64,000 bases of DNA from Akebia trifoliata (GCA_017979445.1 CM030714.1:47941220-48005219), one strand, 5' to 3'. Shown: positions 48,815 through 60,400, numbered from the stretch's first letter. A program made the numbers and translations. The notes: generated by a model from the sequence alone, not told the origin.

Positions 48815-50327
48815 TTTATGGATTTTGTTTTCAGTGAAGAAGAACTATTTTTTTTAAATATTTAGAAGGCTTTCAAAAACAATAATTTCTCCGAAACGGG
48901 ACGGGATCTAAAATAACATTTAATATAAGTGTTCTTTACATAAATTTTTTTTTAGAAAACTACAGATTGGGATGTACTGGGATGTACACCTAAAGCGCAA
49001 CATACAACGATACAATACATTAGGACTTGTTTGTTAGTTTTCGAGAAAAGCTCATTTATGGTCTAATTCAAGATCATTTCTGGTTTGATTTGATCTAGTT
49101 TTCTTTTGTTGTTTGATGAAATAAATTGCTTTTCCTGATTTCCTTTTCTCCTACGAGCAGATTCTATTTTAGATTGTGCTCCAAAAAAGATATAATTGAA
49201 CCAATTTTAGGACAAAAAAATATGAAATTTAAAAATATGGCCATCGTAGGGTTGTGGAACAAGATTTAAAAGGTTCAAACCTGAACTAATCTTGAGTGGC
49301 CCGATTGTTAAATTTCCAAACATGCCCTATGACTAGTAGGAAAATGAGAGAAGCATATAGCACCACTATATTTGTCTCAGCAATTCATACCCGTAAGTTC
49401 AATGAAACATGGAAAACGGACGTTATTGTGAGAGTCAAAAACTTGCATGCATCATCCACCGTTCATGTGGCATTTTTTTCGTCATCATCATCTTATGAAA
49501 CTAGTCGCTCAACGTCGAAGTGAAATTCTCTTAAGAATATTCAAAAAACATTCTTCAAATAATTAGAACAATCTTTGAAGAATTTAAGAAATTGTGGTTA
49601 CAAATTTCAAAAGCTTTTAGAAGACATTAAGACACTATGTTATAAATAGACCTCTTCTCCTCAAAGGGAGAGAAAGGAAGAAGAAGTAATGATGGAGAGG
49701 GAAACCAATAGCAGAGAAGATCAATCGTACTCTTTTCATAGAATTTTCATCGTAAAATGACTCAATGAGCCCGGAGACGTACCCTACAATTCTTGGGAAA
49801 TCTCGTAGACAAAATCACATTCTCTTATTCTTTTGTCTTTCTTTACCAATCTTATAATTATGAATAATTTATATTTTGTGATGCATTTTATGAGGTATTG
49901 ATGATGACCTGAAAATGCACTCACAATTGCAAATAAAATATAATAAAAATGAAAATTGAGTTTGGCCCATTTAATTAGAAAAAATGTCAGAACACGAGCA
50001 TGCACAAAGAATCTTTGGTTGATGGCTCAATCATCATCTTGTTAGAAATGATGCCTTAAATTGTTGAGATTGCAATAACCATCAAACTAGTATGAGACCA
50101 AACAATCATCTTACAGTCAAATCATGTCCTGTAAATTAATGTGACAAAAAGTAGGCAATTACCATAGAATATTGTCCCTCTTGACATGAAAAATAAATGC
50201 ACAAAATCTCACAATAGGAAAATAGAAAGTTAAGATATATAATTTCTCTAATAGAAATCTTACCATGTTGAATTATGGATTAATTTGAGGTCTTCATCAT
50301 GTGTCATGCATCTCTAAGGTGTTAGAA
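48815..50327. other. Intergenic, no gene seen
   Basis: AT-rich. A TATAAATAG box at about 49642 followed by 'gagagaaaggaagaag' and a 23-codon frame starting at 49689 looks promoter-like, but no continuing coding frame follows; it may be an old LTR. Nothing else supported. Confidence 0.45.
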
Positions 50328-50521
50328 ATCCACAGTCTTATCCAAGGACTAGTCATGGGGCATGCACATGCCATGCCTACACATCACATGCTCCAAGTAA
50401 GTGAGGGTGTGTCCTTGCATGTGACCCTTGAGGAATTAATGCTCATACTGGGTATCGAATTTATGACCTACGGGTATTAACCACTTATCAATCCAAAATT
50501 GCCAATGAGCTAATCCCTCGT
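50328..50521 (-). mobile_element. tRNA-derived SINE, copy 1
   Basis: On the minus strand it begins 'gggattagctcattggcaatt' (A-box-like TAGCTCATTGG) and continues 'taaattcgatacccagtatgagcatt' (B-box region, decayed). The body matches copy 2 at 52492: 'catgtgatgtg..ggca' and 'agtccttggataagac'. No tRNA cloverleaf end is present. Confidence 0.6.
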
Positions 50522-50848
50522 GATGTCAAATAACGCTTAAGGCTCTCCATCAAACCAACGGTTGAGATGGGAGAAGATACTAATGGATTCTTAAGAAAAA
50601 TGTATTTCTAGGAAATCAGTAATGATCCCGAGCAAATTGTTGTTTGAGGTTTAAAAACTCCAATTGCTAATATCAACATTAACTTAATAAGTTCACAAAT
50701 TATACACATAATTTTTATTTTCTAAAATTTCTTCAAAAGTCTTTACTGAATTAAAAATATCTAAAAACCTTAATTTTTTCCATCCCAAATTTGGGCAATT
50801 TGTGACCAATGAAATACAAATTAGATTGGATCTGAAATTTATTTAATA

Positions 50849-51052
50849 GAGTCATGATAATCTGACTTATTCACGTCGACACCCCTGGTGTGATAGGGTT
50901 GAGAACTGTGGATTTACTCTCCTTTGCTTTCTTCAGGATACAAAACTGCACCTTTTTATGGGAAACCATAATTCTATATATAGTTCCCAATCATGTCACG
51001 TCAGGGGTGTCGATTGAGTATGCCACTTGGGTAAGTCAGATTATCACGATTC
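50849..51052. mobile_element. Mutator-like MITE (GAGTCGTGATAA subfamily)
   Basis: Left GAGTCATGATAATCTGACTT, right complement GAATCGTGATAATCTGACTT. Arms also share 'gacacccctg..gtgataggg'-like and 'gggaaccataattctatat' sequence, giving a hairpin. Flanks TATTTAATA and TATTTTTTA agree at 7 of 9. Confidence 0.65.
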
Positions 51053-51189
51053 TATTTTTTATGAATTGGATCAAAACCATGTCAGATGTAATTTTTTTTT
51101 TTTTAATTTTAATTATATCTCATTATTAGAATTCAAATCCGATCAGATAATATAACCGGATTACAAAATATATATAAATTTCATATATA

Positions 51190-51190
<1 letters not shown>

Positions 51191-51248
<58 letters not shown>
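51191..51248. repeat. (AT)n microsatellite
   Basis: About 29 uninterrupted TA/AT units. Shorter runs occur at 48575-48602 and 53277-53291. 51249-52490 contains no gene that I can support. Confidence 0.9.
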
Positions 51249-51253
<5 letters not shown>

Positions 51254-52491
51254 ATATTAATTGATCGAGAATTGATTTAATAGGTTATCAAATTGGATTC
51301 TTATTGGAGCCCAAACCATCACCCAGTTCCGAAGTTATCAAATCGGAATGGATATTCGAATCTGACCCAATCTTATGATAGCCCCACTCTTAATTATTTC
51401 TGATATTTCTTTTATTTATTCCTTCATCATATTTGCCAACCTAGAAACTGGTTTTCATTAAGAGGTTTTCTACTCAAAAATCAATATTCCCATTAAATAT
51501 GCCATCTTAAAAGAGCACTTTTTCTCAATTTGGGTAGATGGAAAAATTATCTATGCAAACATCTACTCACTTTGGAATCCCAACCTAACTCTATATCAAA
51601 CATGTGAAATGGACCCTCAATGAAACCCTAAAAAGCATTTCCTTTGGAACCCAAAAGAAGATGATTGCATGTGATACCAAATGCTAGAAAACAAAACCCC
51701 TCCATAGCAATATCTTAAGAAAAATTCCTTCACATGTGATTAAAGAGATGCCCACTTGTTTCAGCAAAAACCTATGAGAACTCAATTTGATTCACTATAA
51801 GAGGTCTATTTCATGCTATAAGTAATGAAAATCATCATGGCTGATATAGTAGGTCCCATAAGAAGAAATTACTATTTATATGTATTTATCATGGTAAGTG
51901 TCTCAACTCTCAACCCTAATAAATACTCAACTATCTCAAAGAAAAGTGATTTTAATATGGTATGAAACCTAGTTTTAAAAACTTGACCCGACTTGAATCT
52001 AGTTGGGTCAACAGGCAAGTAAAAAACTATATGAAATTTAAAATATTCATTTTTTGTTACCCACAAAATATTACATATGGAGGAACAGCTCACTCGAGTT
52101 TCTCTTTGACCTGAGTCTGATACATTTTGGGTCAAGTCACCTCGAAATCTAATAGAGACAAAGTCAATTTGGCCACTAAGTTATGCTAAAATCATGGTTT
52201 GAACTATTGTCTTTGAAATATATAAAAATGTTGTATGTTATACCTCATACTTTTATTAAATTGAAAAGGGGATGAAAATTGGATTGATTCCAAAATCACG
52301 ATTTTACAGATTGGATTTGAAATAATGTACTGGTCTAATTAATTTCTTATCGGATTGTTACCAAGTTGGTACCACTCCAAACCCAATCCATTGACAGACT
52401 TAAATTATGAGAATAAGTCTATCAATCAAGAGATTAAAAAATTGAAACTCTACATTCCATTAATCCTTTAAAAACTAAGCATGGAAACAAC

Positions 52492-52690
52492 TCGGAGTGA
52501 TTAGCTCAATGGCAATTTCGGACTGATAAATGGTTAATGCTCATAGGCCGTGAGTTCGATACCTAGTATGAGCATTAATAACTCAGGGGCCACCTGCGTG
52601 CATGTGATGTGCGGGCACTGTACATCGCCAGGATTGGTCCTTGGACAAGACCATGGTCTATGGACTGGGCAAAAACCCAAATATGGGTCC
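52492..52690 (+). mobile_element. tRNA-derived SINE, copy 2
   Basis: The pol III promoter is recognisable: A box TAGCTCAATGG (52502-52512) and B box GTTCGATAC (52554-52562), followed by a body shared with copy 1 and ending in a region with 'ccatggtctatggac'. It lacks a tRNA acceptor stem and CCA-compatible 3' half, so it is a SINE, not a tRNA gene. Confidence 0.65.
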
Positions 52691-52984
52691 GATCCCCTAT
52701 CTATAGGGATTTGAACTACCAACGGATTGGTTCGGTATTAGATTAGTGCCACTCCAATACCAATCGGAATATTTTAAAGATATACCTAATTCAAACGGAT
52801 TAATGAATATGCGAATCGAATTTGATCCTCTTCATTTCATCCTTAATCTGAAATTGATCTGCCAAAATTGTTTTATCTATATATATTTATATGAAATTAA
52901 GAAAAAAAAATATTGAAATATGCTCGGATTGGATTTTTTTCGAATCTGATTTTTCATGTTTTTTCAGATTAGACCGGTATGGTT

Positions 52985-53445
52985 ATATTTCGGTAGGGCT
53001 ATCAACGAATGCTTATTGGTCCGCATACAACAATATCCGAATCCGAATCGAATTTTTTTATTTGATGTCCAAATTTGAATTCGAATCCAACAGATGTTCT
53101 AAAACTCTATCTGAATTCAAATACGATTATCCTATTAGATAATATCTTATTAAAATTCGAATAATTTGTATATGAAAAAAAATAACATTATTTTTCCTAT
53201 CCTATTGATTTTTCATTATTAAAAAATTATATTATATATTATATTATTTATCTAATAAATAAATCAAACAAAATAATATATATATATATATTATTTTGAA
53301 TCGAATATTATTGGATTCGAAATATTTATATCCAAATCTGTATTCGATAAGGATTCTAAAATATAAAACTATCCTCAAATTCAAATCCAATATCCGAAAT
53401 TTTCGAATTCGAATTTTAGACTATCCATTGATACCCTATATTTCA
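52985..53445. mobile_element. GTCAATGG-related element rich in 'atccgaatccga' words
   Basis: Begins 'tagggctatcaacgaatgc' and ends 'ctatccattgatacccta'. Inside, 'tccgaatcgaat', 'aattcgaat' and 'atattatt' words repeat. Resembles 22540-22735. Non-coding. Confidence 0.45.
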
Positions 53446-53707
53446 GATCATTGCCAGCTCTTACAGGGGGAAAAAAAAAAACAGTAAATAAAATGTGAAT
53501 AATTAACATCCCATTAATCCAACAAAAGTTAGGAAAAGAAAGGAAACAATTTTATTTAATTCCAGAATAGCCAAAAACCAGAACAAAAATGTCTTAATTG
53601 TGGAATCTCCTCTCCTACTATTGTACCTAAAACCACTGCCTCTCTTCTTTTTCTTCTTCAAAGAATCAAGATTCTACTCTCACGTCCAATCTCTCCATAC
53701 TAGAATC

Positions 53708-54202
53708 CTACGATGCATCAATCGCACTCTCCAAACTCGTTACAGCCGACTCAGTTCGACAAATTGGGCATGTAGAGTTACGATTCAACCAAAGATCAAT
53801 GCACTTTGAATGGAATAAGTGGTTACAATTAGGTAGAATTTTAAGCATCTCTTCTTCCTCAAATTCGATCAAGCAAATTGCACACTGTAATGTGGTAATT
53901 TTATCAGGCGAATTGAGTTTTGTGTTATAAAGTAACATGGGTAAGGAGGAGATGAGGGATGGGTGGAGCCCTGTCTGAGGTGACTCGAGTGAGTTGGATT
54001 GTGGCTCGGTAACGATCACTCTGAGTTGATGGGATGTGGCTCGGTCTCGTGCTTGTCTTAATAAATATTTGGTATAGAAATACTGGAGGAGGATGGTGAT
54101 GAGTGCGGTTAAAAGGAACAAACAGAGCATAGTGGCTAATACGACCTTCTTGTTCTTGTATTGGTCGAGCCATGGGTTAGGGTCAGGGTCAGGGTCACTC
54201 AT
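53708..54202 (-). CDS. ATL-type RING-H2 E3 ubiquitin ligase-like protein (164 aa, single exon)
   Basis: The start is the ATG at 54202-54200; the frame extends to a TTG at 54211 but that is not a credible plant start. The product has an acidic Asp-Pro N-terminus (2-10), one membrane segment (about 20-43), a GLD-like motif (GLHPSLISSLPMLLY, 78-92) and a RING-H2 domain: C107-C110, C126, H128, H131, C134, C145-C148 with the Pro before the final pair and W138. This order is diagnostic of the ATL family, membrane-anchored E3 ligases that ubiquitinate target proteins with an E2. At 164 residues it is at the short end of the family. Substrates cannot be inferred. It lies between the SPEAR and TCP genes on the same strand. 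Confidence 0.92.
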   Translation of the reverse strand: MSDPDPDPNPWLDQYKNKKVVLATMLCLFLLTALITILLQYFYTKYLLRQARDRATSHQLRVIVTEPQSNSLESPQTGLHPSLISSLPMLLYNTKLNSPDKITTLQCAICLIEFEEEEMLKILPNCNHLFHSKCIDLWLNRNSTCPICRTESAVTSLESAIDAS

Positions 54203-54293
54203 GGTGGTCAAGAAGGCGAAACAGCGAGGATGGCTCGGTTTGTTTTCTTAATTGGTTTTTTATTTTGAAATTTTTAAGGGGGAGTCGTGTGTG

Positions 54294-54300
54294 ATTTATA
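54294..54300 (-). promoter_or_regulatory. TATA box candidate of the RING-H2 gene
   Basis: On the minus strand the sequence reads CCTTTATAAATC, about 95 bases upstream of the ATG at 54202. Confidence 0.45.
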
Positions 54301-54309
54301 AAGGATATA

Positions 54310-55500
54310 TGTAAGTCTAACTAGAGTTTGACTGGGAATCCGAATCTCTGTATATATCTAATATAAGGGGTAATTTAGAGATACCCCTTCGAGTTGGGAG
54401 AAAATTAGAGATACCTCTCTCTCAAGGAGGGGTGTCAATGGAAGGAAGGTTCCTAAGAAAAAAAAAAACAAACCTTTGAAAGAAAGCTGCTATTGGCACC
54501 CCAATTTTTACTTATTACATCCCAATTCTTTAAATTATTTATCACACCCCAATTAAAGATTAAAACACACTATTCAAAGATTACAAAGATTTGGAATTAT
54601 TCCATATTTTTCCACCAGAATTGGAATTTTTTTTTCCATCTTTCCTTAGTTGGGAGCAACATGAGTTGCAAAGTGAACTACCAACAACCCAACATAGCAA
54701 CATTCTACTACTATTCATGGACAAGGATTTCTCCTTTACTCCCCCCATAAACTCCTACCTTTTGACAAGGGACTTTGAAAATGATGGATATGTAAAAGAT
54801 GAGTGATTCTTCCAATGCTTTTGGGATTGAAGGAAGTTAATTAAATATGCAAACTTCCATATCCACAAACACAATCACAATCTACATCCTGACAAGAGAA
54901 AGACCCTTCTCTCATTTTTCAGATTTTAAAAGCTACAAACCCTATCAAATAAGAAATAATACAATGCAGAGATCAGAAAAAGAGATGGATTCTTCCTCAG
55001 TTTGAAAGAATTCTCTCAAAATTAAGTTGATATTGGCATCTATATTCTTTTATTTAAGAGGAGAAAAATGAGAATTTTATGAGAACAAGCAAGTTTTCTT
55101 TATTGGAGACATAACTCATAACATTCAACACTAGAAATACTAAGAAATCCAACAAAAATCAAACAAGTAGAAAGCTCTCCAAACAGGAAAGAAAGTAGAT
55201 ACATAAAACAAACTAAGCCTAGCTAGCTTAACCAAGGATAGAAAAACCTGATTTCACACAGATTTGTTCTTCCCATGAAGGGCCATTGGATTCAGAAAAC
55301 GAAATCGATCCCTTCTCCTTCTTTCTCGTCCGGATTAATTCCGGTTCCACTCTTGTTCTTATTCTCGTTCCAGGAATGAAAGAAAATCCTGAGACATTAG
55401 AATGAGATTCATGGAGAACAAGATCTAATTGACATAATTGGGGAAGTGGGTATTGGAAACTAATACCTGGGGAAGGGAAAATTTCGATTTTTTTCATCAC
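54310..55500 (-). other. Intergenic; probable 3' region of the TCP gene
   Basis: AT-rich with no supported gene. The minus-strand sequence just below 55501 is probably the TCP 3' UTR. A 'gattctcgttccagg|aatg' stretch and nearby AG/GT signals allow a 3' UTR intron, as some CIN TCP genes have, but this cannot be shown here. Confidence 0.4.
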
Positions 55501-56607
55501 TCAATGGCTAGAAGCAGAGGACGGCTTGTTGGAAAAACCGTCGTTATGCTCCTCTTCACTCTGAATTCGTGCTGGAATTCGAAACCCAGAGAATCCAATG
55601 CAAGATATGGATGATGGATGCATTGTATAAGTCTGATGATGATCAATGGTGTCAATTGGTGAGTCGATCCAAGCACGAACATGTGGTGAATTACTGGACT
55701 GAAGGGGTCCCCTCTGTGAAAAAAATGGATTTTGGCCGAACATTGGTTGCAATGCCGGTGAATTAAAGACAAATTCTCCACCTCCACCAACGCAGACATC
55801 CATGCTCCGCCACATCTCGGGCAGCTGTTGCTGCTGATCCGACCAATTCATGGAAATGGCATCAAATGCAGGTGAAGCAGACGTAGAGAAAAGAGTTTGT
55901 TGGGTGGACGATGAGGGTTGATGGAGACTTGGGTCTTGGAAAGATTGAAGCGAAAGGCGAAGATCTTGAATCTGGCTACTGCTGGTTCTAGATAGTAAAT
56001 CGGGCGGATAATTTTGAAAATGGAGCGAAGAAGAGGACGAAGACGTAGAAGCAGAAGCAGAAGCAGACATGGGGAAGAAGGACTGAATAGTATCAGCAAT
56101 GGAGTCAGAATCTAATGGAGGGAAAAACCCAAATCCAGAATCGATTTGTGGCTCATCAACCATTGGCTGATCAATCGAACCACCTTCGATAAATTGTCGA
56201 TTATCCTCTTGTGTGGGAACAATTGAATTGGGTTGCCAAGGAGGAAGCTCAGCAAGCTTGTCGATGGCGGTTTTGGCCTTCTTGATGAGCCAATCGACGG
56301 CCTTGCTGGGTCGATCGTAGCCGAGGCGGTCTTGAACATCGTAGAATTGGATAGCGGTGTGAGCGGAGAGACGAACCCTTCGGTCTCTTGGACCTTTAGC
56401 TGTGCAGACTTTGCTGTGACGGTCTTTCCTTCCAATGGATCTCACAATGTGACCTCCTTCCACCTCTACAATCTCTCCTTCTACGTCTCTAGTACTTCTC
56501 CTTGATAACCCAATTCTTGAAGGTTGTTGGTTGTTCTGATTTTCTCTCATTCTGTCCTCGAAACTTGCATGGTTGATGGTGCTCCCCTGTTTTTCAAAAG
56601 AGGTCAT
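55501..56607 (-). CDS. TCP4: CIN-class TCP transcription factor, TCP4-like (368 aa, single exon)
   Basis: The ATG at 56607-56605 is used; the frame continues upstream only to a TTG at 56610. A short N-terminus leads to [14 protein letters not shown] and the TCP basic helix-loop-helix domain at about residues 59-124 ([20 protein letters not shown], then [20 protein letters not shown], then [14 protein letters not shown] and ELPPW). Later conserved blocks are [42 protein letters not shown] (encoded over the miR319 site) and the C-terminal [15 protein letters not shown] and NKPSSASS. These are hallmarks of TCP3/4/10-type class II factors, which promote leaf-cell maturation and restrain proliferation. 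Poly-Ser and poly-Gln tracts occur in the middle. 368 residues is somewhat shorter than Arabidopsis TCP4 as I recall it. It is a probable partner of the nearby SPEAR/TIE protein. Confidence 0.95.
   Translation of the reverse strand: MTSFEKQGSTINHASFEDRMRENQNNQQPSRIGLSRRSTRDVEGEIVEVEGGHIVRSIGRKDRHSKVCTAKGPRDRRVRLSAHTAIQFYDVQDRLGYDRPSKAVDWLIKKAKTAIDKLAELPPWQPNSIVPTQEDNRQFIEGGSIDQPMVDEPQIDSGFGFFPPLDSDSIADTIQSFFPMSASASASTSSSSSSLHFQNYPPDLLSRTSSSQIQDLRLSLQSFQDPSLHQPSSSTQQTLFSTSASPAFDAISMNWSDQQQQLPEMWRSMDVCVGGGGEFVFNSPALQPMFGQNPFFSQRGPLQSSNSPHVRAWIDSPIDTIDHHQTYTMHPSSISCIGFSGFRIPARIQSEEEHNDGFSNKPSSASSH
55694..55714 (-). promoter_or_regulatory. miR319 target site in the TCP coding sequence
   Basis: The plus strand reads CTGGACTGAAGGGGTCCCCTC, nearly identical in its first 13 bases to miR319 (TTGGACTGAAGGG...) with mismatches towards the 3' half, as in known CIN TCP targets. 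It encodes RGPLQSS in the minus-strand gene, the conserved location of the site in TCP2/3/4/10/24. It predicts cleavage of this mRNA by miR319. Confidence 0.85.
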
Positions 56608-56717
56608 CAAAGCAGAGTTATTATTGGGAGCCTGTGTTTGGTGGAATCTTTGTTGTTCCTCTTGTTGTTGTGGGTGATATTAATCTTGGTGGAGATGGCT
56701 CTGAAGGTGATCCAGAG

Positions 56718-56855
56718 TCAGAATCTTGTTTTTTTTCCAATTAGAGCTTTGGATTTCTTAAACTTTTCCTCCTCTTGTTGTTGCAGATGTTGCAACTCTG
56801 AAACCTGATATTGCTCCTCCCCAAATTCTTTGCCATCCAACACTTCAAATCCCAT
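56718..56855 (-). CDS. Upstream ORF candidate in the TCP leader (45 aa)
   Basis: On the minus strand an ATG at 56855 opens a 45-codon frame (begins MGFEVLDGKEFGEEQY, has a Gln/Glu/Lys-rich middle and ends GKKTRF) that stops at 56718, about 110 bases before the TCP ATG. If the mRNA begins upstream of 56855 it would be translated first and could lower TCP output. The transcript start is unknown, so this is a candidate only. Confidence 0.4.
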   Translation of the reverse strand: MGFEVLDGKEFGEEQYQVSELQHLQQQEEEKFKKSKALIGKKTRF

Positions 56856-57214
56856 CACCAATCTTTAAGTACTCTCTTTCTCCGTCTCTATTATAAAATT
56901 TTGATCAAACCGAACTCTCTCTCTCTCTCTCTCTCTAACCCATCTCTCTTTTCTATCTCTTTCTCTCTATGTACCCTCTGAAACTCTGCAAGAACTATAA
57001 ACAAAGAAATTTGAAGAAGGCTTCCGGGGAAAATTCCTGCAATGGGTTGTCTTCTCCTTCTTATATGAGAGAGGATAAAAAAAATGCGTACTGGGTTTAC
57101 AGAGTATCAGAATTTGGTCAGAAGAAGTGATGAAAGAACTTCATAATCTCAGAACTGCTGCTTCTGCTGTTTCTGTGTTCTCTACTTTATACACAAACCC
57201 CAACCCTCATTCAC

Positions 57215-57248
<34 letters not shown>

Positions 57249-57465
57249 GTCGGTTTTAAGAGACTTTACTTTGCTTGGTAGAACCGTTGGTTATGACTCA
57301 ATTGAGTCCTTTGGTTTGATAGATTCCTCAATATCTCACTTTCAGAAAGCGACCCCTTCTTCAGAATTTTGGTTTTTTATTTCCTTCTTTAATTTGCTTT
57401 GCTGAAAAGAAACCACATCACCTTCTTCCCACCATGATCTCTCTCTCTCTCTCTCTCTCTGGCAT
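56856..57465 (-). promoter_or_regulatory. TCP upstream region with three (CT/GA)n tracts
   Basis: Microsatellites at 56915-56936, 57219-57246 and 57438-57460 read GA on the TCP coding strand. GAGA-type tracts are common in plant promoters and bind BPC-type factors; the connection here is inference. No other gene is seen. A plus-strand 92-codon frame at 57127 is driven by the CT repeats. Confidence 0.4.
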
Positions 57466-60400
57466 GACTTCTCAATTACTGCGGATCCTCTGCTCCACGA
57501 GTTCATAGACTTTTCTAAACATCAAACCACGTTTGAGGTTCCACATAAACAAACGGTTGAGATAATGGAACAATTCAGATTTCCTGTTCAAGATACTTGC
57601 CTGATGTGGAGTTGCATATGTTTTAGTTGACACCACAATTTGGAAAGATCCCTTTTAATACTACATTGCTTGAAGTTTAATAAGTGTTAAAAAAAAATCC
57701 TATGATCTAAAGTATAAATCAAACAAGAACACAAGAATCTCATACGATACAAGATATACGTGATTTGGTCAAAGCATCTACCTATGTCTATTGTCGAAAA
57801 TGACGATTTCACTATATTAATCATAGAAGAACTAAGTTATAATTTTTCTCTATCTCTCGTATATCTCTCACACCTCTTAGGGTTTCAACTCTTATCATTT
57901 CTTAGGGTTACAAAGAGGTTAAACGGGTTGAATCCAAAATCAAATTAAATGGGCCCAATATTTTGTTCGGGGGTGAAGCCCCCGAATCCTCAGTAATGGT
58001 GGGGAAATCTCACACATTATCAATTAAACGAGTTATGCAGGTCGTTAACGAATCATCAAAAAGATCCAAATTCAATTCATGACAATTCTCCATATACAAG
58101 AATAGAAAACATAACTCAACAATAAGAATACAAAACACCTCATAACAACTTATTTATTTTAATTTTTCCTGCACCCAAAGACCTGTGAATATTTGTTCCT
58201 AAGTAAGAATTCGAAATTCAACAGCCACCATGACATGTACTCATGGTAGTCACATTGAGATGAGTCAATAGTTGATTTATGATGGAGACAATAGGGCTAT
58301 TAATGGATTGAATCATTATTTGAAATCTAATCCGATTACTTTTTATTTGAATCAAGGACTTGAATTCCAATAAGAGGCTGATCCAATAAGTTATTCAATC
58401 ATTTCTAGATCAACATGTCCCAATCCAATAAAGACCCAATTCTATAAAATGTGAGATATCCAAATTATATTATATATATTTTATTTTATATACGAAGTTT
58501 GTTTAGATTTTAAATTTTAATTTGGATTTGTAATTTTAATCAAAACTTGTTGACTTAGAACATCTTTAACTTTGTACCCAGTCCCTCTCAACTGCCATTT
58601 TGTGTAGTGGAATTTAAAATGGGTGTCTCCGACACCATTTTTTGAGTCATGAAATTTTGAGTACCCATATTTTTAGGAGAAAAAAATTACAATTTCAAAT
58701 CAATTTAAATTTGAATTAAATTAAAAACAAAATTATGTATTATAATTTTTGGATAGCACAATTGGAATGCATATCCATTGATGGATACCCATGAGCACCA
58801 AATGACCCATAAATGATTATGGGCAACTATGTGTTGGAGATGTTCTAAGAACACAATCGGAAAAAAACTAATCTCAAACTAGGTTTGTTTATCTCCGTCA
58901 AACGAATGGTTGAGATGAAGAGATACTTGTAGTGATAAGATATCTTATATTGAATGGTGAGCGTCAAACTTCGTTTGAGGTGGGAAAAGTCCTAAAATAA
59001 TTTAAATTTATTTTTATAAGCCAAGCTCTCATGGAGACTGACAAAAAGGAAAGATTGGCGCAAATGCAAACGAAGCGTCCCTTTCTATTATTCGCCGCCC
59101 ATCCCTCTCTCTCTCTCTCTCATATGTGTAGTGGCGCCACTCTATTGTCTCTCTCATGTGATTTATTAGGGCTAGAATGCTCCTTCTAGTGTTCTTTGAC
59201 GCTTGAAATTATCAAGCTAACTAAGCTAGACAACAACGCGTTCGGATCAGAATCTTAACCTTAATCATTTCTTAAAGTGCACGTCATGTTCTCATAAGGG
59301 GTGTCTATGACCCCATCAAATTTTATAATAAAAACAGTTAGAGTATGAATCATCCATTTTTTAGGTGAAATATACACATATTTTTTAAGAAATATTTACG
59401 AAAAAGTGATCAACTTTTGACTTCACTCATGTTCATTTTAATTATCAAAACATGAATTATAATGAATTCGAAGGTTTTTGAAGTGACTATTTCGCATATT
59501 TAAAGTGACAAATTCACTTTAAACCTGTAAAATGGTCATTTTGTTTTGAATTTTTTTTAAACAAAAATGTGATTATTCACGTTTCGATAATTAAAATGAG
59601 TAGTGAGGTAGAATCGTAAATAACTCATTTTTAGCTTGTGAAATGGTAATTCCCCATTTGTTTTTAAAATAAACATCATATCGATCCAATCAAATTGAAC
59701 CAAAATCCGACCAATTTGATAAATATTCAATCCTGATAGTTGATTTGGTTTTTAAAACATTGGTCCTACCTGACCTATTATCTTAGTTAATTTTAACTTT
59801 TTGGGTTTCAATTGGTTAAATCCCATTCAAGATTAGATGGGCTTGAGTCGACGTTGTCATCACTCATCATCGTGGAGGTCTTATCCCAAAAGTTATGTTG
59901 GCTGATTGAGTCATATTTCTCTAATCATGACAAGCAGTGTCAAATAGAGTTAATGGATCTACTCACATACACGCGTGCGCACACACAAAGACAAGGTCAT
60001 TAGGTCTTAGCACCGTTTGAAGTTCGAATTTATTTTCATTGACATTTATGAGTGTAAGGGTTAGAAAGTAAAGCTTCTGCTTACTTTAAAAGGGGTCGGA
60101 TCTCACGTGTCCTCTTCAACCATCATGAATGGCTTTGAGCCACACAACTACTTGACATATAGATTAATTAGTACCATGGACAGAGAAGGATAATTGTCAT
60201 AACAAATCTCCTTAAGGTGATCCTACGAATGTGATAATCATCATCACACATATGTCCAATGTTATAGGTTCAACATGATATTTGCCCGTCTTTGCATCAG
60301 TTACAACCACATCACCATTCCAAAAATCAGTTATAAAATGAATAATCAATGTAGGCTTGAAGTTATGTAATTCTCCTTATTCCAATGTCAAGGCCCTAAT

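Noticed and set aside
49640..49760. Promoter plus short gene (TATAAATAG and a 23-codon frame)
   Set aside because: The frame stops quickly and no spliced continuation is visible; more likely a decayed LTR.
52495..52570. tRNA gene
   Set aside because: A- and B-box-like sequences are present but acceptor stem pairing and a proper 3' half are missing; a second copy with a shared non-tRNA body shows it is a SINE.
54203..54211. Three extra N-terminal codons of the RING protein from a TTG
   Set aside because: TTG is not a credible start here; the ATG at 54202 gives the complete domain order. The same reasoning moved the TCP start from 56610 to 56607 and the transposase remnant from GTG 14675 to ATG 14681.
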